Assembly: GCA_022837365.1 (NCBI GenBank)
Contig: JALHHV010000117.1
Span: 1 to 5,360 of the forward strand
Length of the DNA: 5,360 bases
Reading direction: 5' to 3'
Source: Desulfovibrio sp.
GTDB taxonomy: Bacteria; Desulfobacterota; Desulfovibrionia; Desulfovibrionales; Desulfovibrionaceae
The position numbers were made by a program, and so were the translations under genes. Within the stretch, counting starts at the first letter, position 1. Every line of letters starts with the position of its first letter. The notes below the pieces were generated by a model. That model was not told the DNA's origin and searched no databases. It saw only the letters and a program-made list of their open reading frames with translations. Shown piece after piece: positions 1 to 5,290 of the stretch.

Positions 1-467
1 CTGTCGGCCTGTTCGCCACGGGCCTCGCCGTCGCGGTCGCGCCTGCCACGGCCGCCACGGCGGCGGCGACGGCCGCTGCGCTCGCCTTCGGGCCTGCGCT
101 CGTCGTCCTCGTCGCCGGATTCGGCGTCGTCGCGGGAATCGTCAAGGGCCTCGACCACGGCCGGGGCGTCTTCGCCGCGTTCGTCGCGGGACTGCCCGGC
201 GGGGGGAGCGTCCATGGCGTCGGCGCCGGGCGCAGCCGCCTCCTGCCGGGACACGCCCGCCGGAGAGGCAGACGGGGCCAACCGGCCGATCTGGGCGCGG
301 CGGGCGCGGATCTTGGCCTTGCGCGCGCCCACGATGCCGAAGATGCCGGACTTGGCGTCCTGGACGATGTCTATCTCGAGCTTCTCGCGGGGGGCGTCGA
401 AGTAGGAGCAAGCCTCGCGAATGGCATCGTCGAGGCTTTTCCCCTGGAACTCCTTGTATCCATCCAT
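1..467 (-). CDS. jag: Jag/KhpB family RNA-binding protein, N-terminal part (3' end outside window)
   Basis: Only the first 155 codons are present; the frame is open to the window edge. Residues 1-56 match the Jag N-terminal domain: an EFQGKSLDDAI start, then the glycine-rich KSGIFGIVGARKAKI stretch at 39-53. In this family the N-domain is followed by a linker and C-terminal KH and R3H single-stranded nucleic-acid-binding domains, which would lie beyond the edge. Residues 57-155 form a low-complexity linker that is acidic around 109-123 (DD/ED-rich) and strongly basic at 130-145 (a run of five Arg, then GGRGRR). The start is the ATG at 467 because a good Shine-Dalgarno, GAGGTG, ends 5 nt upstream. 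The family is known as a cytoplasmic RNA-binding protein, encoded next to yidC in many bacteria; the same neighbour is seen here. Its RNA targets in this organism cannot be told from sequence. Confidence 0.93.
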   Translation of the reverse strand, partial: MDGYKEFQGKSLDDAIREACSYFDAPREKLEIDIVQDAKSGIFGIVGARKAKIRARRAQIGRLAPSASPAGVSRQEAAAPGADAMDAPPAGQSRDERGEDAPAVVEALDDSRDDAESGDEDDERRPEGERSGRRRRRGGRGRRDRDGEARGEQAD

Positions 468-627
468 GCTGTCACCTCGAAAAGGGAGGGAGGGGAGGCG
501 GAGCGGGAGGTGCCTTGCGGGCGGCTGGCCCGCCGCCGGGCCATGCGCCCGTCATGCGGACGCGCACCCGGCGCGTGGCCGCCCTCCGCCCGCGCCTGGC
601 GGACGGAGGGACGGCGAAAGCCACTTC
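468..627. other. yidC-jag spacer with GC-rich dyads and a purine tract
   Basis: This 160-bp stretch separates the yidC stop from the jag start and holds no supportable gene. It contains three short perfect inverted repeats: 527-532/537-542 (GGCCCG/CGGGCC, 4-nt loop), 560-565/571-576 (ACGCGC/GCGCGT, 5-nt loop) and 585-590/598-603 (TCCGCC/GGCGGA, 7-nt loop). None is followed by a T-run on the minus strand, so none looks like a classic intrinsic terminator. They could stabilise the yidC 3' end, act as a weak attenuator, or simply reflect base composition. The part nearest jag is a polypurine run on the plus strand (about 480-510). No convincing promoter for jag was found, so jag may depend on read-through from rpmH. 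Confidence 0.5.
473..512 (-). promoter_or_regulatory. jag ribosome-binding site with possible self-pairing leader
   Basis: The jag Shine-Dalgarno is GAGGTG at 478-473, five bases before the ATG. In the mRNA the exact complement CACCTC lies upstream at 512-507, so a 6-bp hairpin with a 28-nt pyrimidine-rich loop could mask the site. The loop also carries several CCTCC motifs, which resemble the anti-Shine-Dalgarno end of 16S rRNA and give alternative pairing partners for GAGG. The complementarity is seen directly; a regulatory effect is inference. Confidence 0.4.
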
Positions 628-2238
628 CTATGCCTTGCGGAGCATCCACCACTGCTGCGCTATGGACAGCACGTTGTTGCACAGCCAGTACACCACGAGG
701 CCCGACGGGAAGCTCAGGAACATGAAGGTGAACACCACGGGCATGAACATCATGATCTTGGCCTGGGTCGGATCGCCGGGGGCGGGCGTCAGCTTCTGCT
801 GCAACAGCATGGTGGCGCCCATGACGATGGGGGTGATGTAGTACGGGTCCTTGGCCGAAAGGTCGGCCAGCCAGACCATGTCGGTGAACGGAAGATGCGT
901 GATGAACGAGGCGTGGCGCAGTTCGATGGCGTTCAGCAGCGCCTGGTACAGGCCGAAGAAGACGGGAATCTGCACCAGCATGGGCAGGCAGCCGCCCGCC
1001 GGATTGACCTTGTAGGTCTTGTACAGGCGCATCATCTCTTCGTTCATCTTTTCGCGGTCGTCACCGTGCTTTTCGCGCAGCTTCTGGAGCATGGGCTGGA
1101 GCTTCTTCATCTGCTCCATGGACTTGTAGCTCTTGTGCGAAAGCGGCCAGAACACCAGCTTGATGACCACGGTAAGCAGGATGATGGCCACGCCGTAGTT
1201 GCCCACGTACTTGTGGAAGAACACCAGCATGTCCACCAGCGGGCGGGCGATGACGCTGAACCAGCCGAGGTTGATGGCCTCGGACAGGTGGTTGGGCGCG
1301 TCCTTCAGCAGTTCGCGTTCCTTGGGGCCGAACCAGTAGTTGCACGCGGCGGAGGTTTCGCCGCCGGCGGGGATGGACACGTCGCCGCGTTCCATGGCCA
1401 CGCGGTACACGCCTTCCTGCAGCTTGCCCTTCATGGTCACGCCGGTGGTGTCGACCGGGGCCGCCGCCACCAGGAAGTAGTTGCTCATCACCGCGCCCCA
1501 GCTCAGGGCGCCGGTCTGCTGCACGCCCTTCTCGAGGTCGGAGGCGCTGGTCTTTTCGTCGAAGGAGCCGTCGTGCAGCCAGGCCACGCGGGTGTGGTCG
1601 TACTGGCCGCCGTTGGGCGACAGGTTGCCCGCGCCCACGGTGAAGCCCACGCGCACGGTGCGCGCCTCGGCCAGCGGGGCCAGGCGCACCGTTTCGGAAA
1701 TCAGGTAGGTGTCGGCGCTGAAGGTCAGTTCGCGCACCACGCGCACGCCGTCCACCTCGCCGGTGAAGGTCAGCACGCCGGACTGCCCGGCGGCCAGCGA
1801 CATGTCGCCGCCCTCGAAGGACCACTGGCCTGTGCTCCACGAGGGCTGGCCGTTGATCAGCAGGCCCAGGGGCGACATGACCGTGGAGGCGGTGTCCACC
1901 AGGTCCACGGCCGGGGCGCCGGTGGTGATGGCCGCCCGGTAGCGGGTGAGGCTGAAATGCTTCAGCACGCCGCCGCCGGAATGCAGCACGGCCTTGTACA
2001 GCGGCGTGGTCACCGTCACCTCGCGTCCCGGGGACGGCAGGAAGACGGGGGCATCGGCGCGGGGAGCGGGCGCGGGGGCCTGCTCGGCCGACTGCGGAGT
2101 CGACTGGGGGGCGGCCTGTTCCTGCTGGGTCTGGGGAACGGGCTGGCCGTTCCAGCCCATGTGCTCGGCAAGGTAGCTCCAGCCCAGCATGACGACCAGG
2201 CTCAAGGTGACGGCAATGATGACGCGCTTACTTTCCAT
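628..2238 (-). CDS. yidC: YidC membrane protein insertase (Oxa1/Alb3 family), 536 aa
   Basis: YidC inserts and folds inner-membrane proteins, alone or with SecYEG. The protein has the full Gram-negative layout: a first membrane segment at about residues 6-21, a Gln/Pro/Ala linker (31-64), a large periplasmic beta domain (about 66-320), then the conserved insertase core. In the core, the second membrane segment spans about 346-366; the cytoplasmic helical hairpin (about 367-410) contains [30 protein letters not shown] opens the third segment (410-425); and [11 protein letters not shown] (464-474) and [13 protein letters not shown] (510-522) mark the last ones. By alignment from memory, E. coli Arg366 in the hydrophilic groove corresponds to Lys360. 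The C-terminal tail is very short, ending WMLRKA. The start is the ATG at 2238, since [10 protein letters not shown] is a typical YidC N-terminus; longer in-frame starts only add the overlapping yidD region. A possible AGGAG (2256-2252) is 13 nt upstream, rather far, and the start overlaps the yidD stop by 11 nt, so coupled translation is likely. Confidence 0.98.
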   Translation of the reverse strand: MESKRVIIAVTLSLVVMLGWSYLAEHMGWNGQPVPQTQQEQAAPQSTPQSAEQAPAPAPRADAPVFLPSPGREVTVTTPLYKAVLHSGGGVLKHFSLTRYRAAITTGAPAVDLVDTASTVMSPLGLLINGQPSWSTGQWSFEGGDMSLAAGQSGVLTFTGEVDGVRVVRELTFSADTYLISETVRLAPLAEARTVRVGFTVGAGNLSPNGGQYDHTRVAWLHDGSFDEKTSASDLEKGVQQTGALSWGAVMSNYFLVAAAPVDTTGVTMKGKLQEGVYRVAMERGDVSIPAGGETSAACNYWFGPKERELLKDAPNHLSEAINLGWFSVIARPLVDMLVFFHKYVGNYGVAIILLTVVIKLVFWPLSHKSYKSMEQMKKLQPMLQKLREKHGDDREKMNEEMMRLYKTYKVNPAGGCLPMLVQIPVFFGLYQALLNAIELRHASFITHLPFTDMVWLADLSAKDPYYITPIVMGATMLLQQKLTPAPGDPTQAKIMMFMPVVFTFMFLSFPSGLVVYWLCNNVLSIAQQWWMLRKA

Positions 2239-2545
2239 GGGAGATCGACAGCTCCTGTGCTGTTGCATGTCTGGCTGTTGCGGTGGCGGAAGCGCCGGGG
2301 GCAACGCGTCCGGGATGCCGGGGCGGGGGCACGGGATCATACCCGCCTGCGCACCACGGGTGGCAGCGCAGCAACCGCCGGCAGGCCAGCAGCAGGCCGC
2401 GCAGGACGCCGTGCGTCAGCACGGCCTCGGCGGCATAGGCGGAACAGGTCGGCACGTACCGGCAGGCGGGCGGAAGACAGGGCGAGATGAAGCGCTGGTA
2501 GCAGCGGATGGGCCACACGACCAGTTCGCGCGATAACGTGCTCAT
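2228..2545 (-). CDS. yidD: YidD membrane protein insertion efficiency factor, 105 aa
   Basis: YidD is a small protein thought to associate with the inner membrane and help YidC-dependent insertion. The conserved core is clear: CYQRFISP (15-22), [14 protein letters not shown] (28-41), then [17 protein letters not shown] (57-73), with the family's characteristic cysteines at 28, 34 and 61. Residues 77-105 form a Pro/Ala/Thr-rich extension beyond the usual end; it lies over the region just upstream of yidC and ends 11 nt inside it. The start is the ATG at 2545, which shares ATGA with the rnpA stop and has GGAG four bases upstream. The tight overlaps on both sides indicate one polycistronic message with coupled translation. 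Confidence 0.96.
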   Translation of the reverse strand: MSTLSRELVVWPIRCYQRFISPCLPPACRYVPTCSAYAAEAVLTHGVLRGLLLACRRLLRCHPWCAGGYDPVPPPRHPGRVAPGASATATARHATAQELSISHGK

Positions 2546-3099
2546 TGCGCTCCGGTTTCCGCCTCGCGGGCCGTGACCGGCCGGGCCTCGTCGGTGGGGG
2601 TGGCGCCTGCGGCAGCCGTGCATGGCGCGGCTGTTCCGGGCCCGGAGGGCTCCGGTCCCGAAGGCTCCGGTCCGGAACCATCCGCCATGGCTGCCGTTGG
2701 CCCGTGTGGGCCGGTGCGGTCTTCCGCGCCGTGGTGGGCGCGGAGTTCCGCCAGCAGGGGCAGAAGTTCCCGGGTGACGAGGGCGAGTGTGACCCGCTCG
2801 GGCTTGAGGTGGCGCTTGGGCACCGCGATGACGTCCACGCCATCGGGCAGTAAGGCGCGGTGGAGCCGGAAGAACTCGCGCAGCACCCGCTTTACGCGGT
2901 TGCGCCGCACGGCCGACCCCGTCTTCCTGGTAACGGCCAGCCCCAGGCGCCACCCTTCCGGGCTGGCCGTGCGATCCAGGTCGAACAGGACGAATAGAAC
3001 GAAATGCTTGGAAAAGAGACGGCGTCCCTTGTCGTAGCAGGCCACGTAGTCGGGCCGCCGGACAAGCCGGTTGCGCCGGGGAAAGACTAGAGAGCTAAT
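2542..3099 (-). CDS. rnpA: RNase P protein component, 185 aa, probable AUU start
   Basis: RnpA binds the catalytic RNase P RNA and helps it remove 5' leaders from precursor tRNAs. Counting from the proposed start, the N-terminal [13 protein letters not shown] stretch is at 6-18, the central strands [11 protein letters not shown] at 51-61, and the signature RNRVKR at 66-71 followed by VLREFFR. The last fold element is [10 protein letters not shown] (111-120). Residues 121-185 are a Gly/Pro/Ala/Glu-rich extension with SGPEP repeats; bacterial RnpA is usually about 110-130 residues. No ATG, GTG or TTG lies in frame between 3238 and the conserved N-terminus. The ATT at 3099 gives a normal-length N-terminus and has AAGGGG eight bases upstream, so I chose it. 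GTG at 3045 would delete conserved residues. Alternatives are CTG at 3177, TTG at 3240 (ahead of rpmH) or a sequencing error. The gene overlaps rpmH by 13 nt and shares ATGA with yidD. Confidence 0.9.
   Translation of the reverse strand: MSSLVFPRRNRLVRRPDYVACYDKGRRLFSKHFVLFVLFDLDRTASPEGWRLGLAVTRKTGSAVRRNRVKRVLREFFRLHRALLPDGVDVIAVPKRHLKPERVTLALVTRELLPLLAELRAHHGAEDRTGPHGPTAAMADGSGPEPSGPEPSGPGTAAPCTAAAGATPTDEARPVTAREAETGAQ
2648..2677. repeat. 15-bp tandem repeat inside the 3' end of rnpA
   Basis: Two adjacent 15-bp units (2648-2662 and 2663-2677) differ at only one position and begin GGCTCCGGTCC on the plus strand. A more divergent third copy may lie just before, at about 2630-2647. In the rnpA frame the units encode repeated SGPEP in the disordered C-terminal tail. 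The unit length keeps the frame, so copy number could change without disrupting the gene. Confidence 0.75.
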
Positions 3100-3224
3100 C
3101 TTTTGCGCCCCTTGGCGCGGCGGCGGCGAATGATGGCGCGGCCGTTGGGGGTGCTCATGCGGACGCGGAAGCCGCAGGTACGCTTGCGGCGGATCTTGCT
3201 GGGCTGGTAGGTTCTCTTCGACAT
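3087..3224 (-). CDS. rpmH: 50S ribosomal protein L34, 45 aa
   Basis: L34 is a small, highly basic protein of the large ribosomal subunit. The whole protein matches the family: [22 protein letters not shown] at residues 2-23, then [20 protein letters not shown] at 24-43. Its 45 residues are normal for L34. The start is the ATG at 3224, with a strong Shine-Dalgarno GAAGGAGA about six bases upstream. The stop (TAG, 3089-3087) lies inside the proposed start of rnpA, giving a 13-nt overlap; rpmH-rnpA adjacency is one of the most conserved gene pairs in bacteria. Transcription probably starts about 25 nt upstream from the promoter at 3257-3285. The dnaA/oriC region that sits beside rpmH in many bacteria is absent here. 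Confidence 0.98.
   Translation of the reverse strand: MSKRTYQPSKIRRKRTCGFRVRMSTPNGRAIIRRRRAKGRKRLAL
3108..3113 (-). promoter_or_regulatory. Probable rnpA ribosome-binding site inside rpmH
   Basis: AAGGGG on the minus strand differs by one base from AAGGAG and lies eight bases before the ATT at 3099. It supports that ATT as the rnpA start. It sits within the conserved AKGRK codons of rpmH, so the sequence is also constrained by L34, and the match could be fortuitous. Confidence 0.5.
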
Positions 3225-3250
3225 GGAATTTCTCCTTCAAAAAATATGAA

Positions 3251-3279
3251 CGGACCTGTTTACCCGGTATGCAGGTCCG
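3251..3279. promoter_or_regulatory. 29-bp dyad over the rpmH promoter (operator or terminator)
   Basis: Perfect 8-bp arms CGGACCTG (3251-3258) and CAGGTCCG (3272-3279) enclose an inner TACC-C-GGTA with the same centre, base 3265. In all, 12 of 14 pairs match across 29 bp. The dyad covers the -10 box and the whole -10/-35 spacer, the usual place for a repressor operator. It should lie upstream of the transcription start and so be absent from the rpmH mRNA itself. In a transcript coming from the upstream genes it would form a GC-rich hairpin followed by a U-rich tract with six consecutive U (3244-3239), which is terminator-like. Which role applies cannot be decided from the sequence. Confidence 0.65.
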
Positions 3280-3285
3280 CGTCAA
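3257..3285 (-). promoter_or_regulatory. Sigma70-type promoter of rpmH
   Basis: On the minus strand, TTGACG (3285-3280, five of six to the -35 consensus) and TAAACA (3262-3257, three of six to the -10 consensus) are separated by exactly 17 bp. The expected start near 3247-3250 leaves a short A/T-rich leader carrying the strong rpmH Shine-Dalgarno. The position, spacing and distance to the gene all fit, and it is the best promoter-like sequence found in the window. Confidence 0.7.
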
Positions 3286-3456
3286 GCGGAGCCTGAGGCT
3301 GTCAGGAACGGCGCCGGGCGGGGTGCGGCCCGCCTCCGGCACCGCAGACATAGGCCCTTCGGGCTTGGAATTCAAGTGAAATTGACACGCGGCCAGCCTC
3401 CACGGCCTTGCCGCGCCTGCCCTTCCGCCCCGCCGGGCTGGAGGGCGCACCATGCG

Positions 3457-3499
3457 CAAGGCCCGGCGTTGCGCACCATGGGGCGCGCGCCGGGCCTTG
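3457..3499 (-). terminator. Stem-loop after the FlgO-like gene, possible terminator without U-tract
   Basis: A perfect 12-bp inverted repeat, CAAGGCCCGGCG (3457-3468) and CGCCGGGCCTTG (3488-3499), encloses a 19-nt loop. It begins 22 nt beyond the stop of the FlgO-like gene, where a terminator or mRNA-stabilising hairpin is expected. The following sequence in the direction of transcription is GCGCATGG, with no T-run, so it is not a textbook intrinsic terminator. It may cause pausing, protect the 3' end, or act with a second element such as the dyad at 3251-3279. Confidence 0.5.
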
Positions 3500-3521
3500 A
3501 CGGATATTCCGGGGCCTGCCG

Positions 3522-4568
3522 TCAGGAAGCCCGCCACACCGGATCGGACTGTCCCGCCGGGGCCAGCCCCGATTGGGGCGTGCCTTGGGGGGCCGCCTGC
3601 GGCGCGGGGGCCGGAGCGGCCTTGGCCGCAGGCTTGACAGCCGCCCCCGCGACCGGCTTCTTCGCGGGCGCCTTGGCGGCGGGCTTTTTGGCTGCCTGCT
3701 TCTGGACCGATTGCTTTTGGGCCGGGGTCGCCTTCCTGGCCACCGGCTTGCCCGCCGTGGCGGAAGACTTGGACCCGATGGGCGGAAAATCCTTGAGCAG
3801 CGGCATGGCCGCCGGGTCCGTGGGCCCTGCGGAAACCGGAGGCGGAGCCACCGGGCGTCCGCCCGGCTGCCCCTGCACGGCGGACGTGGCCGGAGCCGCC
3901 ATGGCCGCCGCGCCGGAAAACGCCTGCCGCCGCCCGGAATACTGGCTCCACGGGTCGCCCTGCCCGGCCATCAGCCTGCGCGTGTCGCCGCGCACCGGCA
4001 GGTGGTACTCGTAGGCGGCCATGACGGCGGCATCGTCCAGCCGCACCACGCGCAGCGAGACGTAGGCCGTGCCGCCCGCCAGCGAATAGGTGCCCACCAG
4101 GGCCGCCTGGGCGTCGTATTCCGACTGCATCAGCCGGGTGGCGTCACGCGAGAGCAAGAATTCGCCCTGCGGCGAAAAGGTCATGGCCCGGCCCATGCGC
4201 GCCTCGATCACGCGGTAGCCGTGCTGCCCCAGGCGCGAGGCCACCTGCTGCATGGTCACCCGGCCGAAGGGGGTGCTGCGCTCCAGGTTGTCCACGTCGG
4301 CCAGGGTGGCCACCAGGATGGGGCTGCCCGTGCCCACGCGCGAAGCCATCACCGCGTGCAGCGCGTCGGCGGCGTAGGTGTTGGCGTTGAGCAGTTCCGA
4401 CCCTTCCGGCGGGTTGACCAGCACGGCGTCCGGCGCGGCGGGCTGGCGCGCGGCCGCGCCCACAGGACCGGCGTCGGCCCAGGCCGGGGCGGCATGCAGC
4501 GCCAAGGCCAGCAGGATGGCGGGCAGCACGGCCCGGCAACGTTTCGGATATATGGCGGATGCGGACAT
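3522..4568 (-). CDS. FlgO-family exported protein, 348 aa, with Lys/Ala/Pro-rich tail
   Basis: Residues 1-31 are a clear signal peptide (basic start, hydrophobic 13-25, predicted cut after AWA at 31). Residues about 60-192 look like the FlgO domain: NANTYAADAL, PILVATLADVDNLERSTPFGR (83-103), then QVASRLGQHGYRVIEAR and GEFLLSRD (135-142), ending in LVGTYSLAGGTAYVSLRVV (157-175). FlgO was described in Vibrio as an outer-membrane protein needed for flagellar function; the same role here is inference, and no flagellar gene is in the window. From about 205 the protein is low-complexity. Residues 274-318 repeat KK, KPAAK and KAPA-type units, giving a strongly basic stretch, and the protein ends DPVWRAS. 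The tail could span the periplasm or bind an anionic partner. The start is the ATG at 4568, with GGGAGG six bases upstream. It lies 89 bp downstream of the 210-residue gene and is probably co-transcribed with it. Confidence 0.85.
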   Translation of the reverse strand: MSASAIYPKRCRAVLPAILLALALHAAPAWADAGPVGAAARQPAAPDAVLVNPPEGSELLNANTYAADALHAVMASRVGTGSPILVATLADVDNLERSTPFGRVTMQQVASRLGQHGYRVIEARMGRAMTFSPQGEFLLSRDATRLMQSEYDAQAALVGTYSLAGGTAYVSLRVVRLDDAAVMAAYEYHLPVRGDTRRLMAGQGDPWSQYSGRRQAFSGAAAMAAPATSAVQGQPGGRPVAPPPVSAGPTDPAAMPLLKDFPPIGSKSSATAGKPVARKATPAQKQSVQKQAAKKPAAKAPAKKPVAGAAVKPAAKAAPAPAPQAAPQGTPQSGLAPAGQSDPVWRAS

Positions 4569-4657
4569 GCGTCGCCTCCCGGTTTTCTTCTGTGATCGCG
4601 GACCATCGAGCCCCGGCGTTGTTCCGGCGGCCCGTGGTTCCGGCGGCTTTCCCCGGC
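4569..4657. other. Short spacer between the two exported-protein genes
   Basis: The 89-bp gap carries an 11-bp direct repeat, GTTCCGGCGGC on the plus strand, at 4621-4631 and 4637-4647. On the minus strand it ends with the GGGAGG ribosome-binding site of the FlgO-like gene. I see no terminator and no convincing promoter, which fits co-transcription of the two genes. Confidence 0.45.
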
Positions 4658-5290
4658 CTATCTGTTGACCATGGGCACGCTGCGCGGCCGGAAGGGCCGC
4701 ACGGTGTGGCCGGGCGCGTCGGGGTCCACGTACTTGCCCAGTTCGTCGCCGCGCACCACGAAGCCGTCGGCCGTGTGGATGACGTAGCGGTTGCCGTGCC
4801 ACATGGTGGTGGTCAGCACCACTTCCCACTTGTCGTCGGGGCGGGTGTGCGCGGCGGCTACCGGCTGCTGCGCCCCCACGGGCACGGCGTGCACCGCGAA
4901 GTCCAGCTCCACGGAATCCGCCTCGGGCGCCAGGGAAACCTGCATCCCGCGCGAGACCAGTTCCGTGGCCAGCAGGTTCTGGTAGGCCAGCGCGAAGGGC
5001 CGCGCGTTGGGCGGGGTGATGCGGATGGGCAGGGCCACCAGGTCACTGCGGTCGTCCAGGGCCTTGTACACCCGCAGGGCCGTGGCCGTGGCCATGCGGC
5101 TCCAGTCGCCGGGCTCGTCGAGTGAGCGCCCGGAACGGGTGTCGGCAAAGGGCTGGTCGGGCACGTTGCGCGGCGGCGGAGTGGCCACCGGGCCGCACAG
5201 GCCGACGGCGGCGGGGCCGGACATGGCAAGGGCCACGGCCAGCAGCAGGGCGCGGGCGGCGGCGTGGAATGCACGGGAACGGCGAAGCAT
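4658..5290 (-). CDS. Exported protein of unknown function, 210 aa, with a possible FlgO-like element
   Basis: I do not recognise a named family. The N-terminus (residues 1 to about 30) is a signal peptide: Arg-rich start, then ARALLLAVALAM; the cut is uncertain, between about 27 and 33. Cys32 is preceded by VGL, a poor lipobox, so a lipoprotein is unlikely but not excluded. The mature part has a strand-like DLVALPIRI (83-91), a helix-like segment and strand (98-121), then EVVLTTTMWHGNRYVIHTADGFVV (156-179), which reads as two beta strands. Residues 98-121 align without gaps to 100-123 of the neighbouring FlgO-like protein, sharing P, F, A, L, G, V and A at identical spacing, so both may contain the same alpha/beta unit. 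The start is the ATG at 5290, with GGAAGG upstream ending about seven bases before it. The codon pattern and composition match the neighbours, and the gene is probably in one operon with the FlgO-like gene. Confidence 0.82.
   Translation of the reverse strand: MLRRSRAFHAAARALLLAVALAMSGPAAVGLCGPVATPPPRNVPDQPFADTRSGRSLDEPGDWSRMATATALRVYKALDDRSDLVALPIRITPPNARPFALAYQNLLATELVSRGMQVSLAPEADSVELDFAVHAVPVGAQQPVAAAHTRPDDKWEVVLTTTMWHGNRYVIHTADGFVVRGDELGKYVDPDAPGHTVRPFRPRSVPMVNR

Larger units (their letters stand above)
3225..3521. other. Non-coding spacer between the FlgO-like gene and rpmH
   Basis: This 297-bp spacer holds no supportable gene; frames open across it are extensions of rnpA or GC-rich antisense frames. 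Reading toward rpmH it contains a 12-bp stem-loop (3457-3499), a 10-bp direct repeat GCGCACCATG at 3445-3454 and 3471-3480, a weak promoter-like pair at 3347-3375, the main rpmH promoter with its dyad (3251-3285), and an A/T-rich leader. It looks like the boundary between two transcription units. Confidence 0.7.

Noticed and set aside
421..2490. 689-codon open frame on the plus strand, antisense to yidC
   Set aside because: It mirrors the codon structure of yidC in GC-rich DNA, is His/Gly/Ala/Arg-rich with no recognisable domain, and starts inside jag. The opposite strand carries a certain gene.
3087..3110. Programmed -1 frameshift from rpmH into rnpA
   Set aside because: The frames are related by -1, but there is no good slippery heptamer near the rpmH stop, only a run of four A. 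A fusion of L34 to RnpA would also make no sense for the ribosome.
3352..3366. Small hairpin with a c(TTCG)g loop on the plus strand
   Set aside because: No plus-strand transcript is expected here and no T-run follows. On the minus strand the loop is not the stable tetraloop.
3347..3375. Second promoter-like pair upstream of rpmH (TTGAAT, 17 bp, TATGTC on the minus strand)
   Set aside because: Matches are modest, and the better-placed promoter at 3257-3285 explains rpmH expression. It remains possible as a minor start.
3382..3387. Perfect TTGACA on the plus strand
   Set aside because: There is no matching -10 box at the right distance, and no plus-strand gene follows.
3100..3951. Upstream extension of the rnpA frame to an ATG at 3951
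   Set aside because: It would run through the rpmH promoter, all of rpmH and part of the FlgO-like gene. The added sequence is low-complexity; the frame is open because of base composition.
3573..4595. 340-codon open frame on the plus strand, opposite the FlgO-like gene
   Set aside because: Composition is Arg/Gly/His-rich as expected of an antisense frame; the minus strand has a signal peptide, ribosome-binding site and known domain.
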